Notes under the pieces: model-generated
The model's database searches: none
What the model was told of the DNA's origin: nothing
The model's input: the letters and a program-made list of their open reading frames with translations, nothing else
From: an uncultured Roseburia sp.
Lineage (GTDB): Bacteria; Bacillota; Clostridia; Lachnospirales; Lachnospiraceae
Direction of reading: 5' to 3'
Assembly (NCBI GenBank): GCA_947573605.1
Contig: CANPGM010000002.1
Span: forward strand, 83,407-147,406
Length of the DNA: 64,000 bases
In this document: piece by piece, positions 39,014-47,785 of the stretch
How the letters are laid out: the number at the start of each line of letters is the position of its first letter
Position numbering within the stretch: position 1 is the first letter of the stretch
Program-made: the position numbers and the translations under genes

Positions 39014-40006
39014 TTAAAAATCCTCAAAGTGATATCTATTTGTTAAATTTTCTTTTAAGTACTCATCCTTCCATCGCATCAATCGGACCGTTCCTTCCGC
39101 CCATCCCAACTCCGATGCCAGCCTGACAGCCTCTTCGAGCGTCTCCTGCCCGATAAGCCGTTCCGTGATCAGGTATTGCAGCATCTCCGTTTCCCGTTCC
39201 TTTACAAATGCTCTGACAACAGCAAGCTGATTATCCTTTATATATTCCTGATATAACTTTTTTGCCGTATCGGAAAGACTGACAGGACGGCTGAGACGAT
39301 CCGCCGCCATCCGAATTAAAACCTGTTCCGATTCCTCAATACAGGCCTGAGGAAACACGGCGTCATAGTCGCCCATCAACAGAACGCCGTCGCGAAAACA
39401 CTGTCTGGCGCGAAATCCTTCTCCGGTCAGCTTCAGCTCGAAAATATGCGCCGGACCGATTTCCGCATAGACCTCAGAGTATTCCGGGAAGAATAGCTTT
39501 GCCGTTTCTTTTCCGGTCCGGTCCTCAAAAATAACTTCTACGTTCCACGAGATCTGGGCCAATAGCTGCTTTAACCCCGTCGGCCTTTCACTGCCGCAGC
39601 GCAGGATCAATCTGTTTAATACGGCGCAGTTTAAAAAGGCATCGCTGCCGATCTCCTTTGCCGCTTCGGTCAGCGTAAGCTCATGCAGCCTCACACAGCC
39701 GTAAAATGCATAACTGCCGATTGTTCTTACGCTATGCGGAAGAACAATCCGTTCGGGAAACGCGCCGCACGCGGCCGTTTGGCCGCTCTTCGTCCCATCG
39801 CATACGACCGTTTCCGAATACAGACGTATCTTCTCTTTCGGCAAGCGCTCTGTCCCGGAAAAACAGTATGACCCGATTTCCGTAACGGGAAGCCCTTCGA
39901 TTGTTTCCGGAATTTCAATTTCCGGTATATCGGTATAAACCCGCACAAGAGCAGCTCCATCCTCGTTTTTCCGCCACGCAAACGTAATATCCTGATTTAA
40001 TTTCAT
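39014..40006 (-). CDS. Leucine-rich repeat (BspA/LRR_5) protein
   Basis: The protein has 330 residues. Residues about 10-150 carry LRR_5 repeats (IEIPETIEGLPVTEIGSYCFSG, IVLPHSVRTIGSYAFYGCVRL). The C-terminal 120 residues are helical and ankyrin-like in feel (AVVRAFVKERETEMLQYLITE). There is no signal peptide, so it is cytosolic, unlike most BspA proteins. It overlaps the glycerol-1-phosphate dehydrogenase gene by four bases and abuts the VWA gene. It may be the target-recognition part of the MoxR/VWA module. Confidence 0.8.
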   Translation of the reverse strand: MKLNQDITFAWRKNEDGAALVRVYTDIPEIEIPETIEGLPVTEIGSYCFSGTERLPKEKIRLYSETVVCDGTKSGQTAACGAFPERIVLPHSVRTIGSYAFYGCVRLHELTLTEAAKEIGSDAFLNCAVLNRLILRCGSERPTGLKQLLAQISWNVEVIFEDRTGKETAKLFFPEYSEVYAEIGPAHIFELKLTGEGFRARQCFRDGVLLMGDYDAVFPQACIEESEQVLIRMAADRLSRPVSLSDTAKKLYQEYIKDNQLAVVRAFVKERETEMLQYLITERLIGQETLEEAVRLASELGWAEGTVRLMRWKDEYLKENLTNRYHFEDF

Positions 40007-41073
40007 GAATTCCGAAATACCTTTCGCAGCTTTTCGTCCTCGTCAATCAGCCGTTTTGCCATATTGCGATAACGCTCCTCATGCAGATACGTATAACGGA
40101 ACGGCTTCACAGAGGGCGCAAGGTCTATCGCGCGCTTATATTCCTCCGCGTCTAAAGAAAGACCTGAAACATAATCCCAGAATCCGGTTTCCGTAAATAC
40201 GGTATCAATTCTCTGGTAACGGTGATCCTGCACCTTACTCATCAGATACGTCGCAATTCCTACCTGCACCCCATGAAGCTCCGGCTTTTCCGATATCGCG
40301 TCAAGCGCGTGGGAAATCAAATGCTCGCTTCCGCTTGTAGGCGCGCTGCTGCCTGCAATCTCATTTGCAATACCGCTCATCGCCAGGGAATCCATTAATT
40401 CTCTGATAAACAAATCATCCAGAATACTCTCAAACGGCGTTCTGACGAAACTGTTTACTGCCTTTTTCGCAATCATCAGCGCAAAATCATCGACCTTGCC
40501 GTAACCGTGCGCTTCCTCGAACAGCCAGTCATAAAGCGCGGTAATCTTCGAGACCATGTCGCCGATTCCGGAATACAGAAAGCGTTTCGGCGCGGTCTTT
40601 ATTACCTGCGTATCAACGATAATGCCGTAAGCCATTTTGGCCGGAACGCTTTTTCGCTTTCCCTCTACCAAAAGAGACGCGCTCCCGCTTGAAAATCCAT
40701 CGCTTGAGGCCGAAGTGGGGATGCTAATAAACGGTAATTTCCGTAAAAACCCGCAATATTTGGCCGCATCGATCACTTTACCGCCTCCGATTCCGACAAC
40801 TGCCTGCGCAGTATTCGGCATTGAAAAAGCAAGACGGATCAAATCCTCAATTGCCACCGTATCCAGCTCCTGATACTCCAGTACGGAGATATCCGCATTC
40901 CGCAGCGATTCCATTACCGTATTACCAAACATATCAATCAAATCGTTTCCAAAGAAAATTACGACATGATTGATTCCGCTTTCCTTTAAAAAAGCGCCGA
41001 TCCGTCCCAGAGCGCCCGCTTCCGCCTTAAGCAGGGACGGAATTGCAATTTGGCTTCCGTTTATTTTACTCAT
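40003..41073 (-). CDS. sn-glycerol-1-phosphate dehydrogenase-like, iron-containing alcohol dehydrogenase family
   Basis: The protein has 356 residues from ATG 41073 (GGAG six bases upstream; ATG 41085 is less well placed). NAD(P) binding is GIGGGKVIDAAK. PTSASSDGFSSG, PTSGSEHLISH and LHGVQVGIATY match the metal-binding Asp/His/His set of EgsA/AraM enzymes. These reduce dihydroxyacetone phosphate to sn-glycerol 1-phosphate, the archaeal lipid backbone; Bacillus AraM does the same. It sits inside a tight operon with LRR, VWA and MoxR genes, not with lipid genes. A different alcohol dehydrogenase substrate is possible. Confidence 0.85.
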   Translation of the reverse strand: MSKINGSQIAIPSLLKAEAGALGRIGAFLKESGINHVVIFFGNDLIDMFGNTVMESLRNADISVLEYQELDTVAIEDLIRLAFSMPNTAQAVVGIGGGKVIDAAKYCGFLRKLPFISIPTSASSDGFSSGSASLLVEGKRKSVPAKMAYGIIVDTQVIKTAPKRFLYSGIGDMVSKITALYDWLFEEAHGYGKVDDFALMIAKKAVNSFVRTPFESILDDLFIRELMDSLAMSGIANEIAGSSAPTSGSEHLISHALDAISEKPELHGVQVGIATYLMSKVQDHRYQRIDTVFTETGFWDYVSGLSLDAEEYKRAIDLAPSVKPFRYTYLHEERYRNMAKRLIDEDEKLRKVFRNS

Positions 41074-41111
41074 TGTTTTCTCCATTTCCGCCGTTTAAAC
41101 GACTCTCTCAC

Positions 41112-43079
41112 TTATCCTGTAAACGCCTTATTCGTATGTTTCTGCCACTCCAGCTCGCGGCAGCGCCTGCACTTTCCGAATCCGTATCCCACCGGAAGCA
41201 GCCTCCCGCAGTACCTGCACGTAACAATATAGTCGCGCTTTCCTTTTGCAAGCGACTGCATAATGGAAAATTCCGTTTTTTCCCGTTCCCTTACCAGCCA
41301 CCGTTCGTCTATATTCTTCCCAAAACGCTTTGAAAACTGATAGTACAGTTCCAGTTCCTTGTAATAGGTTTCATAAGTCAGAATACCAGACGTTCCGCAT
41401 TCCTTTATATTCGGATGCTGTAACGAAACATCCGCCGAATAAGACATGCAGTATTTCAACCATTGCGAAACCACCTTGACGTTTTTAATATCGATCGGAC
41501 ACGTAATCATACGGTACAAAATATGTTTGTTTTCAAACCCGTCTATCATTTCCCGGTATTTTTCGGCCTGCTTATACAAAAATAATGTCTCTTCTATGTT
41601 TATTTTCTCAAATGGTTTCGACGCCTCTACCATATGCCAGGTTGTCAATATTACGTCAAGCGGCTCCTCCAAATTTAACAATACCTGCGGAAAGCCGAGA
41701 CTGATTTTTTCAATTTCTGCATCCTCTGCATGAAGCATTCTTTTTATATGTTCCAAACCCGGCTCGCCCATTGCCGTTACATAACCGGTATCGTATAAGC
41801 CATACCTGCCCGCGCGCCCTGCAATCTGCTTTACTTCGGAAGCCTGTAATTTCCGCTGCCTTGCGCCGTCAAATTTATCGGTCTGAATAAATACAATTCT
41901 GCGTACCGGCAGATTTAAGCCCATTCCGATCGCATCGGTTGAGACTACTACCTGCGTCTGCCCGTCCGCAAACAGGCGCATCTGCCTGCGCCTGATTTCA
42001 GGGGGCAGACTTCCGTATATAACGCTGGAGGAAATTCTCTGTTCCTCCAGCCTTCCCGCCACATCCAGCACTGATTTTTTTGAAAAAACAATCAGCGCGT
42101 CTCCGTCTCTGACATCATCGGGAAAAAGGAATGCTTTGTCTTCACATAAAAGCTCTGTCCGGCGCTCATAACGCCGGATTTCATAGTCGTCATTACAGAG
42201 TGTAATCAAATGACAGATTACCTCCTCCGCATCCGGACTCATACAGACATGAATTTCCCGCGACAATAACCCTAAAAACGCACGCGTCCAGGAATGTCCG
42301 CGATCCGTATCTGCAATCATCTGCGCCTCGTCGATGACCGCTATATCATAATATGAATCTAAATCAAGCATTTCAATCGTAGAGGAAATGACTCTGCTGT
42401 CTTTTTCTTCTATACATTCCTGCCCGGTCAGCATTGTACAGGGCGTCTGATATTCCTTCATTTTCTCATAGATTTCAAGCGCAAGAAGACGTAACGGTCC
42501 TAAATAAATACCGTTTTTTGCTCCTTTGAGCCTTTCTAACGCATGATACGTCTTTCCGCTGTTTGTCGGCCCGATATGCAGAACAAAATGTCGTTTCATT
42601 TCATAGGCTTCTAAAAACTCCATTTCCGGCTTAAGCGGAACCAGCTCCATCATTTTTTTACGGATATTTCGTCTGCTGTGCTCCGCGTAAAGCAGATAGA
42701 GCGGTTTTATACAGATCCATCCGTTCAACTCCCGTTTCGCAAAAGAAAAAAACGTTTCCGTAAGCCCTTCCTGCTCTTCTGCGGCAAACATCCCCAGATC
42801 CAGACGCGACAGATGAACCACCGCCTCTTCTTTCAGACGCCACAGCGATTTTTTATTCTTATGGCGCAGCGCCGAAACGATCAGATTGTTTATCCGCTGG
42901 TGATAGTTTTCCAGTTGACTGATACTGATACTGCCCGCGCGCTCTCTTGCGATACTTCGGCACAACAGTATAATTCTTTTTTCATAACCCCTGCCGCTTA
43001 CGGTCTGATTTCTTCTCTTTTTTCCCTGCGACAGGTATTGCTCCCAATAAAATTCCAGTATTTTTTCTTTTTCCATCAT
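41112..43079 (-). CDS. Suv3-like (SUPV3L1-type) superfamily 2 RNA helicase with C-terminal zinc ribbon
   Basis: The protein has about 655 residues from ATG 43079 (ATG 43076 also possible; an earlier ATG lies inside tatD). Motif I is HIGPTNSGKTYHA (about residue 169), followed by GIYLGPLRLLALEIYEKM. Motif II is VIDEAQMI, then RGHSWTRAFLGL. Further on are SSVIYGSLPPEIRR, VSTDAIGMGLNLPVRRI and QIAGRAGRYG. This run matches mitochondrial Suv3 much better than bacterial DEAD-box or RecQ helicases. The N-terminal 160 residues are helical and unrecognised. The C-terminus has CRYCGR...CRRCRE, a zinc ribbon. In mitochondria Suv3 feeds RNA to a nuclease. It follows tatD by about four bases. Confidence 0.85.
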   Translation of the reverse strand: MMEKEKILEFYWEQYLSQGKKRRNQTVSGRGYEKRIILLCRSIARERAGSISISQLENYHQRINNLIVSALRHKNKKSLWRLKEEAVVHLSRLDLGMFAAEEQEGLTETFFSFAKRELNGWICIKPLYLLYAEHSRRNIRKKMMELVPLKPEMEFLEAYEMKRHFVLHIGPTNSGKTYHALERLKGAKNGIYLGPLRLLALEIYEKMKEYQTPCTMLTGQECIEEKDSRVISSTIEMLDLDSYYDIAVIDEAQMIADTDRGHSWTRAFLGLLSREIHVCMSPDAEEVICHLITLCNDDYEIRRYERRTELLCEDKAFLFPDDVRDGDALIVFSKKSVLDVAGRLEEQRISSSVIYGSLPPEIRRRQMRLFADGQTQVVVSTDAIGMGLNLPVRRIVFIQTDKFDGARQRKLQASEVKQIAGRAGRYGLYDTGYVTAMGEPGLEHIKRMLHAEDAEIEKISLGFPQVLLNLEEPLDVILTTWHMVEASKPFEKINIEETLFLYKQAEKYREMIDGFENKHILYRMITCPIDIKNVKVVSQWLKYCMSYSADVSLQHPNIKECGTSGILTYETYYKELELYYQFSKRFGKNIDERWLVREREKTEFSIMQSLAKGKRDYIVTCRYCGRLLPVGYGFGKCRRCRELEWQKHTNKAFTG

Positions 43080-43083
43080 AAGA

Positions 43084-43866
43084 TCAGTTTTCTCCGAAAA
43101 ACAGCCGCATTGCATTCTCCCAGGTCACTCGCTCGATCTCCTCTTCCGTCATTCCCGTCAATTCTGCCAGTTCTTTTACCACAAACGGAAGATAAGACGA
43201 ATCGTTTCGAATGCCCCGGTACGGCTCCGGCGCCATATATGGGCAATCCGTCTCCAAAAGCATCCGCTCCGGCGGAATCTGCCGCACCGTTTCCTTTAGT
43301 TTCTTTGCGTTTTTAAAGGTGACTACGCCGCCGATGCCGATATAGTATCCCATCTTTATAAATTCTTTCGCCAGTTCCGGGGAATAAGAATAACAATGAA
43401 TCACTCCCGACGCATTCCCTGTATCCGTTTCTTTGAGCAAACGCACGGTATCCGCCGCCGCATCTCTCGAATGGATCACCACCGGCAGCCTCAATTCTTT
43501 TGCCAGCGCAAGCTGCCTCACAAACCAAATCCGCTGCCGCCTTTGCTGTTCCTCTTCCTTTTCCCAGTAATAATCCAGGCCGATTTCACCGATCGCTACA
43601 ACCTTCGCTCCTTTGGCCTGTTCCTCAAGCCAGGAGAAACGTTCCTCATTTAATTCCGCCGTCTCGGTAGGATGAATACCGACCGCCGCGGAAACGAAAT
43701 CAAAGCGTTCCGCCAGTTTCCTGGATTCTATTACGGATGCGAGCGTCGACGAAACGTTTACAACTCTGCCGATTCCTTTTTCCGGCAGAGAAGAAAGCAA
43801 TTCTTCCCGGTCTTTTTGAAAACTCTCGTCATCATAATGTGCATGTGTCTCAAAAATCAATTTCAA
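43084..43866 (-). CDS. tatD: TatD-family metal-dependent hydrolase
   Basis: The protein has 260 residues with the TatD metal ligands in order: ETHAHYDD, AIGEIGLDYY, VVIHSRDAA, VIHCYSYS and LLETDCPYMAPEPYRG. TatD proteins are cytosolic nucleases (3'-5' exonuclease/DNase activity). It is the first gene of the run that continues into the Suv3-like helicase, so a nucleic-acid role for the pair is attractive. Confidence 0.95.
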   Translation of the reverse strand: MKLIFETHAHYDDESFQKDREELLSSLPEKGIGRVVNVSSTLASVIESRKLAERFDFVSAAVGIHPTETAELNEERFSWLEEQAKGAKVVAIGEIGLDYYWEKEEEQQRRQRIWFVRQLALAKELRLPVVIHSRDAAADTVRLLKETDTGNASGVIHCYSYSPELAKEFIKMGYYIGIGGVVTFKNAKKLKETVRQIPPERMLLETDCPYMAPEPYRGIRNDSSYLPFVVKELAELTGMTEEEIERVTWENAMRLFFGEN

Positions 43867-43945
43867 CTTCCCCCATCTGTCTTTCAGGCTCTTTTTCTTT
43901 CTCTGTTTTCCTGCTTCTCTTTATCCTTCCCGCTCGCAGGGGAAA

Positions 43946-43971
43946 AGAGCGGCTGCTGAAAGCACCGCTCT
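43946..43971 (-). terminator. Intrinsic terminator of the sulfite/nitrite reductase gene
   Basis: Read leftward, AGAGCGGTGCT pairs with AGCAGCCGCTCT around TTC and runs into TTTTCC. One bulge; moderate strength. Confidence 0.65.
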
Positions 43972-44021
43972 CTCGCCTTACCCAAAAGGAAACTGCACCT
44001 GCAATCTGACAGCCCGCTCAT

Positions 44022-45566
44022 TTACAGATACTTCTTTGCGATTTCGGTCAATTTTTCCGGATATTTGCTTCGGAATTCGTCATAGGTAAGTCCCTCGGCT
44101 TCGACTGCATGTCCCAGGTCCACAAAAAATTCTGGAATATCATCCTCTAACATAACGCCGATCTCCGTTCCGAACTGCTCCTTTCCGTACTCTTCGCTTC
44201 CGTTTTCATATAATGCAAATGCGTACTTCGGACCTTCCGGAGTCGGTTTCTTCCCGCCGCGCAGACCAATCGCCGCCGTCTGATGCGCCGAACAGGAAGA
44301 CGGACAGCCGGAGATATGAATCCTCGGAAGCGCCTTATCTTTAATTCCCGCTTCTTTTGCACGCGCAACACAGGCTTTCAGCAAAACCTGCGAACGGCCG
44401 ATTCCCACCTGGCAGACGTCGGCGCCGATACAGGCGGTCGAGTGATCGAATTCCGTTTCCGCTCCGTCTTCGGTTATTTTTAACACCTTCTTTGCCTCTT
44501 CTTTTGTCAGATTGATGATATACATTCCCTCGTCCGGCGACAGGCGGACCTTTACCTCCTCCATATCGGAAATGGTCTTATACAGCGTTCCGAAAAAATC
44601 GACCTTCGGCGTGCCCCCGACCGGATGATAGGAAACCGCATAAAGTCCCGGCTGCTTCTGTTTTATTACACGCGCCGTCTGTTCAAACCCAGCCTCTTCC
44701 TGTCCCCGCTTTTTCACCGTAATTTCCTGTATTTTTATATCCAAATTCTCATGTAACAGGTTTTCGGCAAGCTGATCGGCAAATGCTTTCTTTAAACCGT
44801 CGATACCGAGCGTATCCTGCAAAAATCTCGTTCTTGATGCTGCTCTGTTCTCGTAATTGCCGTGTTCCGTAAAAATATCGACCATCGTCTTTATACAGTA
44901 CAATATTTTTACGGGATCTACATGCTCTGCAACTAAAACTCCAAATTTCGGCTTAATTCCAAGACCTCCCGCACAATATACGTCAAACATCCCGTCTTTT
45001 CTCGCAACAAAGCCAAGATCGCGGAAGGTGGCATGCACCAGGTTCTCTCCGCCGCCCGAAAAACAGACCTTAAGCTTTCTGGGCAGTTTTACTTTTTTAA
45101 TCAGTGTAATCAAATAATCCGCCGCTTCCTTCGCATAGGGAAGCACGTCAAAATTTTCCTGCTCCGTTACGCCGGACAACGGAGAACACATAACGTTTCT
45201 CGGAAAATCCCCGCCGCCGCCTCTTGTAATAATACCGTGGTCAAAGGCGTCGGCAATCAGGCCGCACACCTCCTCTTTTGTCAGATTATGAAGCTGAACG
45301 GTCTGGCACGTAGTCAGATGCGCCATCGTAATTTTGTATTTCTCAATACTGTCCGCAATAAATTTTAAATGCTCTTTCGTAATTTCGCCTCCGCTTAAAC
45401 GAAGCCGCAGCATGCTGCGTTCGCCTCCCCTTTGCGCGTAACTTCCAAAACCGCCGGAAAAACTCTTATACTGCGGTACCGTAATCTCCTTTGCATAAAA
45501 CTTTTCGGTTATTTCATAAAACTCTTTTAAGTCTTCCTGAAACTCCTCCAAAATTTTCTGTTCCAT
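44022..45566 (-). CDS. Siroheme-dependent nitrite/sulfite reductase
   Basis: The protein has 514 residues from ATG 45566 (AAGGGAG eight bases before; an ATG 24 bases earlier is weaker). Two ferredoxin-like half-domains (first LRLRLSGGEITKEHLKF) flank the siroheme/4Fe-4S site. The cluster cysteines are STACIGADVCQVG (C-x5-C) and SGCPSSCSAHQ (C-x3-C). It reduces sulfite to sulfide or nitrite to ammonia with low-potential electrons, probably ferredoxin. No sulfate- or nitrate-activation genes flank it, so the substrate remains open. It probably makes its own transcript. Confidence 0.92.
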   Translation of the reverse strand: MEQKILEEFQEDLKEFYEITEKFYAKEITVPQYKSFSGGFGSYAQRGGERSMLRLRLSGGEITKEHLKFIADSIEKYKITMAHLTTCQTVQLHNLTKEEVCGLIADAFDHGIITRGGGGDFPRNVMCSPLSGVTEQENFDVLPYAKEAADYLITLIKKVKLPRKLKVCFSGGGENLVHATFRDLGFVARKDGMFDVYCAGGLGIKPKFGVLVAEHVDPVKILYCIKTMVDIFTEHGNYENRAASRTRFLQDTLGIDGLKKAFADQLAENLLHENLDIKIQEITVKKRGQEEAGFEQTARVIKQKQPGLYAVSYHPVGGTPKVDFFGTLYKTISDMEEVKVRLSPDEGMYIINLTKEEAKKVLKITEDGAETEFDHSTACIGADVCQVGIGRSQVLLKACVARAKEAGIKDKALPRIHISGCPSSCSAHQTAAIGLRGGKKPTPEGPKYAFALYENGSEEYGKEQFGTEIGVMLEDDIPEFFVDLGHAVEAEGLTYDEFRSKYPEKLTEIAKKYL

Positions 45567-45948
45567 CCGAACTGCTCCCTTCTTTTTCATTAACCGGCAA
45601 ACTGTAAGCTTTTTCCGTACAGCCGCTTCTTAAATTAATATCTGCCTTATTTAAAAAAATCATACAGCAACTCATATCCAACTTTTGTATAACTTGTTCC
45701 GACACTTTACATAAAGCATTCCAATTATACACCAAATTACCATAAATTGTCTATCTGCCTGTGTAAAATTACGGAGCATTACCGGTACATACCGATCGAT
45801 TGAAATGCTAGTTCTTTTTTATTCCTGTCGTATCAAATAACTTTTTTCGCAAATACTCTTGACTTTAACGCATCGTATTAGTTTATAATTTAATTGCCCA
45901 CCCTTGATACGGGTAATAAAACAACAAACAGGAATTGGGGGCGTTATC
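45567..45948. other. Divergent intergenic region
   Basis: About 380 AT-rich bases between the reductase gene (left) and the orphan gene (right). It holds the rightward promoter at 45859-45889. I saw no riboswitch or clear leftward promoter. Confidence 0.5.
45859..45889 (+). promoter_or_regulatory. Sigma-A-like promoter of the orphan gene
   Basis: TTGACT (45859-45864) and TATAAT (45884-45889) with a 19-base spacer, slightly long. A short hairpin (ACCC-N7-GGGT) lies between it and the gene. Confidence 0.6.
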
Positions 45949-46410
45949 ATGGAGGAATTGTTGGTTTATGCGATTTTGCTTTATGAGGAAATCATAACAG
46001 AACATGAGTACGAAAAACGGCTTGATGAATTATTTCTCTGTACTCCCGAAAACGATGATTTACTCTATTTGGAATGGGAATCAGACATGAAAAAGGCCAT
46101 TCTTTATCTGAGAACACATATTGATTACAATACGCTTGACCTTGAACGGTTCGGCAGAATTTTAATGCGTAAATTAAAGGAGATTTATATAAATTGTTCG
46201 GATATCAGGCAGTTTGCAGGTCAAATGTATCGATTATGGAAAAGTCTTCCAGGAAACATGCAGCATATAGAGCCATTTTGGATTCTGTGTTATGCGGACG
46301 ACCCTTTATCGTGGGGAGATGAAGCGCAGACCAGAAGCATTTATGAATCTATGCTGAATTACTATCAGGATGAAGCGGGATCATTGCCTCGTCAACCGGC
46401 GGTTGAATAG
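45949..46410 (+). CDS. Hypothetical protein, mostly helical
   Basis: The protein has 153 residues from ATG 45949, which follows GGGGGCG; a start at 45904 is possible but has no site. It is acidic and helical, with many tyrosines and tryptophans (YEEIITEHEYEKRLDEL, FAGQMYRLWKSLP, YADDPLSWGDEAQ). No membrane segment or signal peptide. I do not recognise the family. It is one of three rightward genes and has its own promoter. Confidence 0.65.
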   Translation: MEELLVYAILLYEEIITEHEYEKRLDELFLCTPENDDLLYLEWESDMKKAILYLRTHIDYNTLDLERFGRILMRKLKEIYINCSDIRQFAGQMYRLWKSLPGNMQHIEPFWILCYADDPLSWGDEAQTRSIYESMLNYYQDEAGSLPRQPAVE

Positions 46411-46604
46411 GGTAATTCACCAAAGCTGTCCTGCCGCATAAAAACGGCGGCTCAAATAAAGAGGAAACAGCAGCCACAATTCTGTCTTTCGGATTCACAT
46501 ATATCGCATTTCCGCCATTGAAGAAAATCCGGGGCTGAAAATACAATCAGCCTATGCCGACAGCGAATAAGACCAAACCTATTCTCCCATACATTGCGCG
46601 CAAA

Positions 46605-46665
46605 AAAGAGCGCTTCGCACTCTCTTGTATGCGTCTGACGACGCAGTTTCCTATATGACAAGAAA
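46605..46665. repeat. Interspersed hairpin repeat, copy D
   Basis: CTTCGCACTCTC is shared with copy A, and TTGTATGCGTCTGACGACGC with copy B. It runs through TTTCCTATATGACAAGAAAA to the terminator of the GGGtGRT gene. Confidence 0.7.
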
Positions 46666-46666
46666 A

Positions 46667-46701
46667 GACGGTACAGCCCTTGTAATCGGGGCTATACCGC
46701 C
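46667..46701 (-). terminator. Intrinsic terminator of the GGGtGRT operon
   Basis: A 13-bp stem with wobbles (GGCGGTATAGCCC / GGGCTGTACCGTC), read leftward into TTTTCTT. Confidence 0.85.
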
Positions 46702-46755
46702 TAATCTGAAATTACTTCCTCAGAACCGGAAGCTATTGATTTTACTTTGATTTCC

Positions 46756-47766
46756 TTAGAACTTCCCTTCCTTCGCAGCTTCCTCTACGGAAACGGCAAC
46801 CGCAACCGTAGCGCCGACCATCGGGTTATTTCCCATGCCGATTAAGCCCATCATTTCCACATGAGCCGGTACGGAAGAAGAACCTGCAAACTGTGCGTCA
46901 GAATGCATACGACCCATTGTATCGGTCATTCCGTAGGAAGCCGGGCCTGCAGCCATATTGTCCGGATGAAGCGTACGTCCTGTACCGCCGCCGGAAGCAA
47001 CGGAAAAATACTTCTTTCCCTGCTCTACGCACTCTTTCTTGTAGGTACCTGCAACCGGATGCTGGAAACGCGTCGGATTCGTAGAGTTACCGGTGATGGA
47101 AACACCGACGTTTTCCATATGCATAATCGCAACGCCTTCCTGAACGTCGTCGGCACCGTAGCATTTTACGGTCGCGCGGAGTCCGTCTGAATAAGGCTTC
47201 TCATAAACTACATTAACTTTATTTTCCGCATAATCAAATTTAGTCTCTACAAATGTAAATCCATTGATACGGGAGATAATCTGAGCCGCATCTTTTCCAA
47301 GACCGTTTAAGATAACGCGAAGCGGTTTCTGACGAACCTTATTTGCTTTTTCTGCAATACCGATTGCGCCCTCAGCCGCGGCAAAAGACTCATGACCTGC
47401 TAAAAAGCAGAAGCATTCGGTCTCTTCTTCCAACAGCATTTTTCCAAGATTCCCATGTCCGAGTCCTACTTTTCTGTGATCCGCTACAGAACCCGGAATA
47501 CAAAATGCCTGAAGTCCTTCTCCGATTGCCGCAGCGGCGTCGGAAGCCTTTCTGCAGCCTTTTTTAATTGCGATAGCCGCACCCACTATGTAAGCCCAGC
47601 AGGCATTCTCAAAACAAATCGGCTGGATTTTCTTTACCTGATCATATACGTCAAGTCCAGCATCCTTTGTTATTTTTTCAGCTTCTTCAATTGAGCTGAT
47701 TCCGTAATTATTTAACACAGCGTTAATCTGGTCGATTCTTCTTTCATATGATTCAAATAATGCCAT
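46756..47766 (-). CDS. GGGtGRT protein
   Basis: The protein has 336 residues. It carries the name-giving motif SGGGTGRTLHP (about 265-275) and other glycine-rich, cofactor-like loops (GHGNLGKMLLEE, LIGMGNNPMVGATVAVAVS). The role is unknown. It follows a NifU-like scaffold gene by 19 bases, the usual arrangement for this family in anaerobic Firmicutes, which hints at iron-sulfur or metal handling. It is not an enzyme I can assign. Confidence 0.9.
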   Translation of the reverse strand: MALFESYERRIDQINAVLNNYGISSIEEAEKITKDAGLDVYDQVKKIQPICFENACWAYIVGAAIAIKKGCRKASDAAAAIGEGLQAFCIPGSVADHRKVGLGHGNLGKMLLEEETECFCFLAGHESFAAAEGAIGIAEKANKVRQKPLRVILNGLGKDAAQIISRINGFTFVETKFDYAENKVNVVYEKPYSDGLRATVKCYGADDVQEGVAIMHMENVGVSITGNSTNPTRFQHPVAGTYKKECVEQGKKYFSVASGGGTGRTLHPDNMAAGPASYGMTDTMGRMHSDAQFAGSSSVPAHVEMMGLIGMGNNPMVGATVAVAVSVEEAAKEGKF

Positions 47767-47785
47767 TTTTCGTTCGTCTCCTTTC

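Larger units (their letters stand above)
46411..46755. other. Intergenic region with repeat and terminator
   Basis: About 345 bases. The right part holds repeat copy D and the GGGtGRT-gene terminator. The left part (46411-46600) shows no supported gene; a 69-codon minus frame there has an unlikely composition (many Cys and Arg). Confidence 0.5.

Noticed and set aside
39014..40006. Secreted BspA-type adhesin
   Set aside because: It has LRR_5 repeats but no signal peptide or anchor and is embedded in a cytosolic operon.
46452..46661. Possible 69-codon gene on the minus strand
   Set aside because: It runs into repeat copy D and is unusually rich in Cys and Arg; no supported start.
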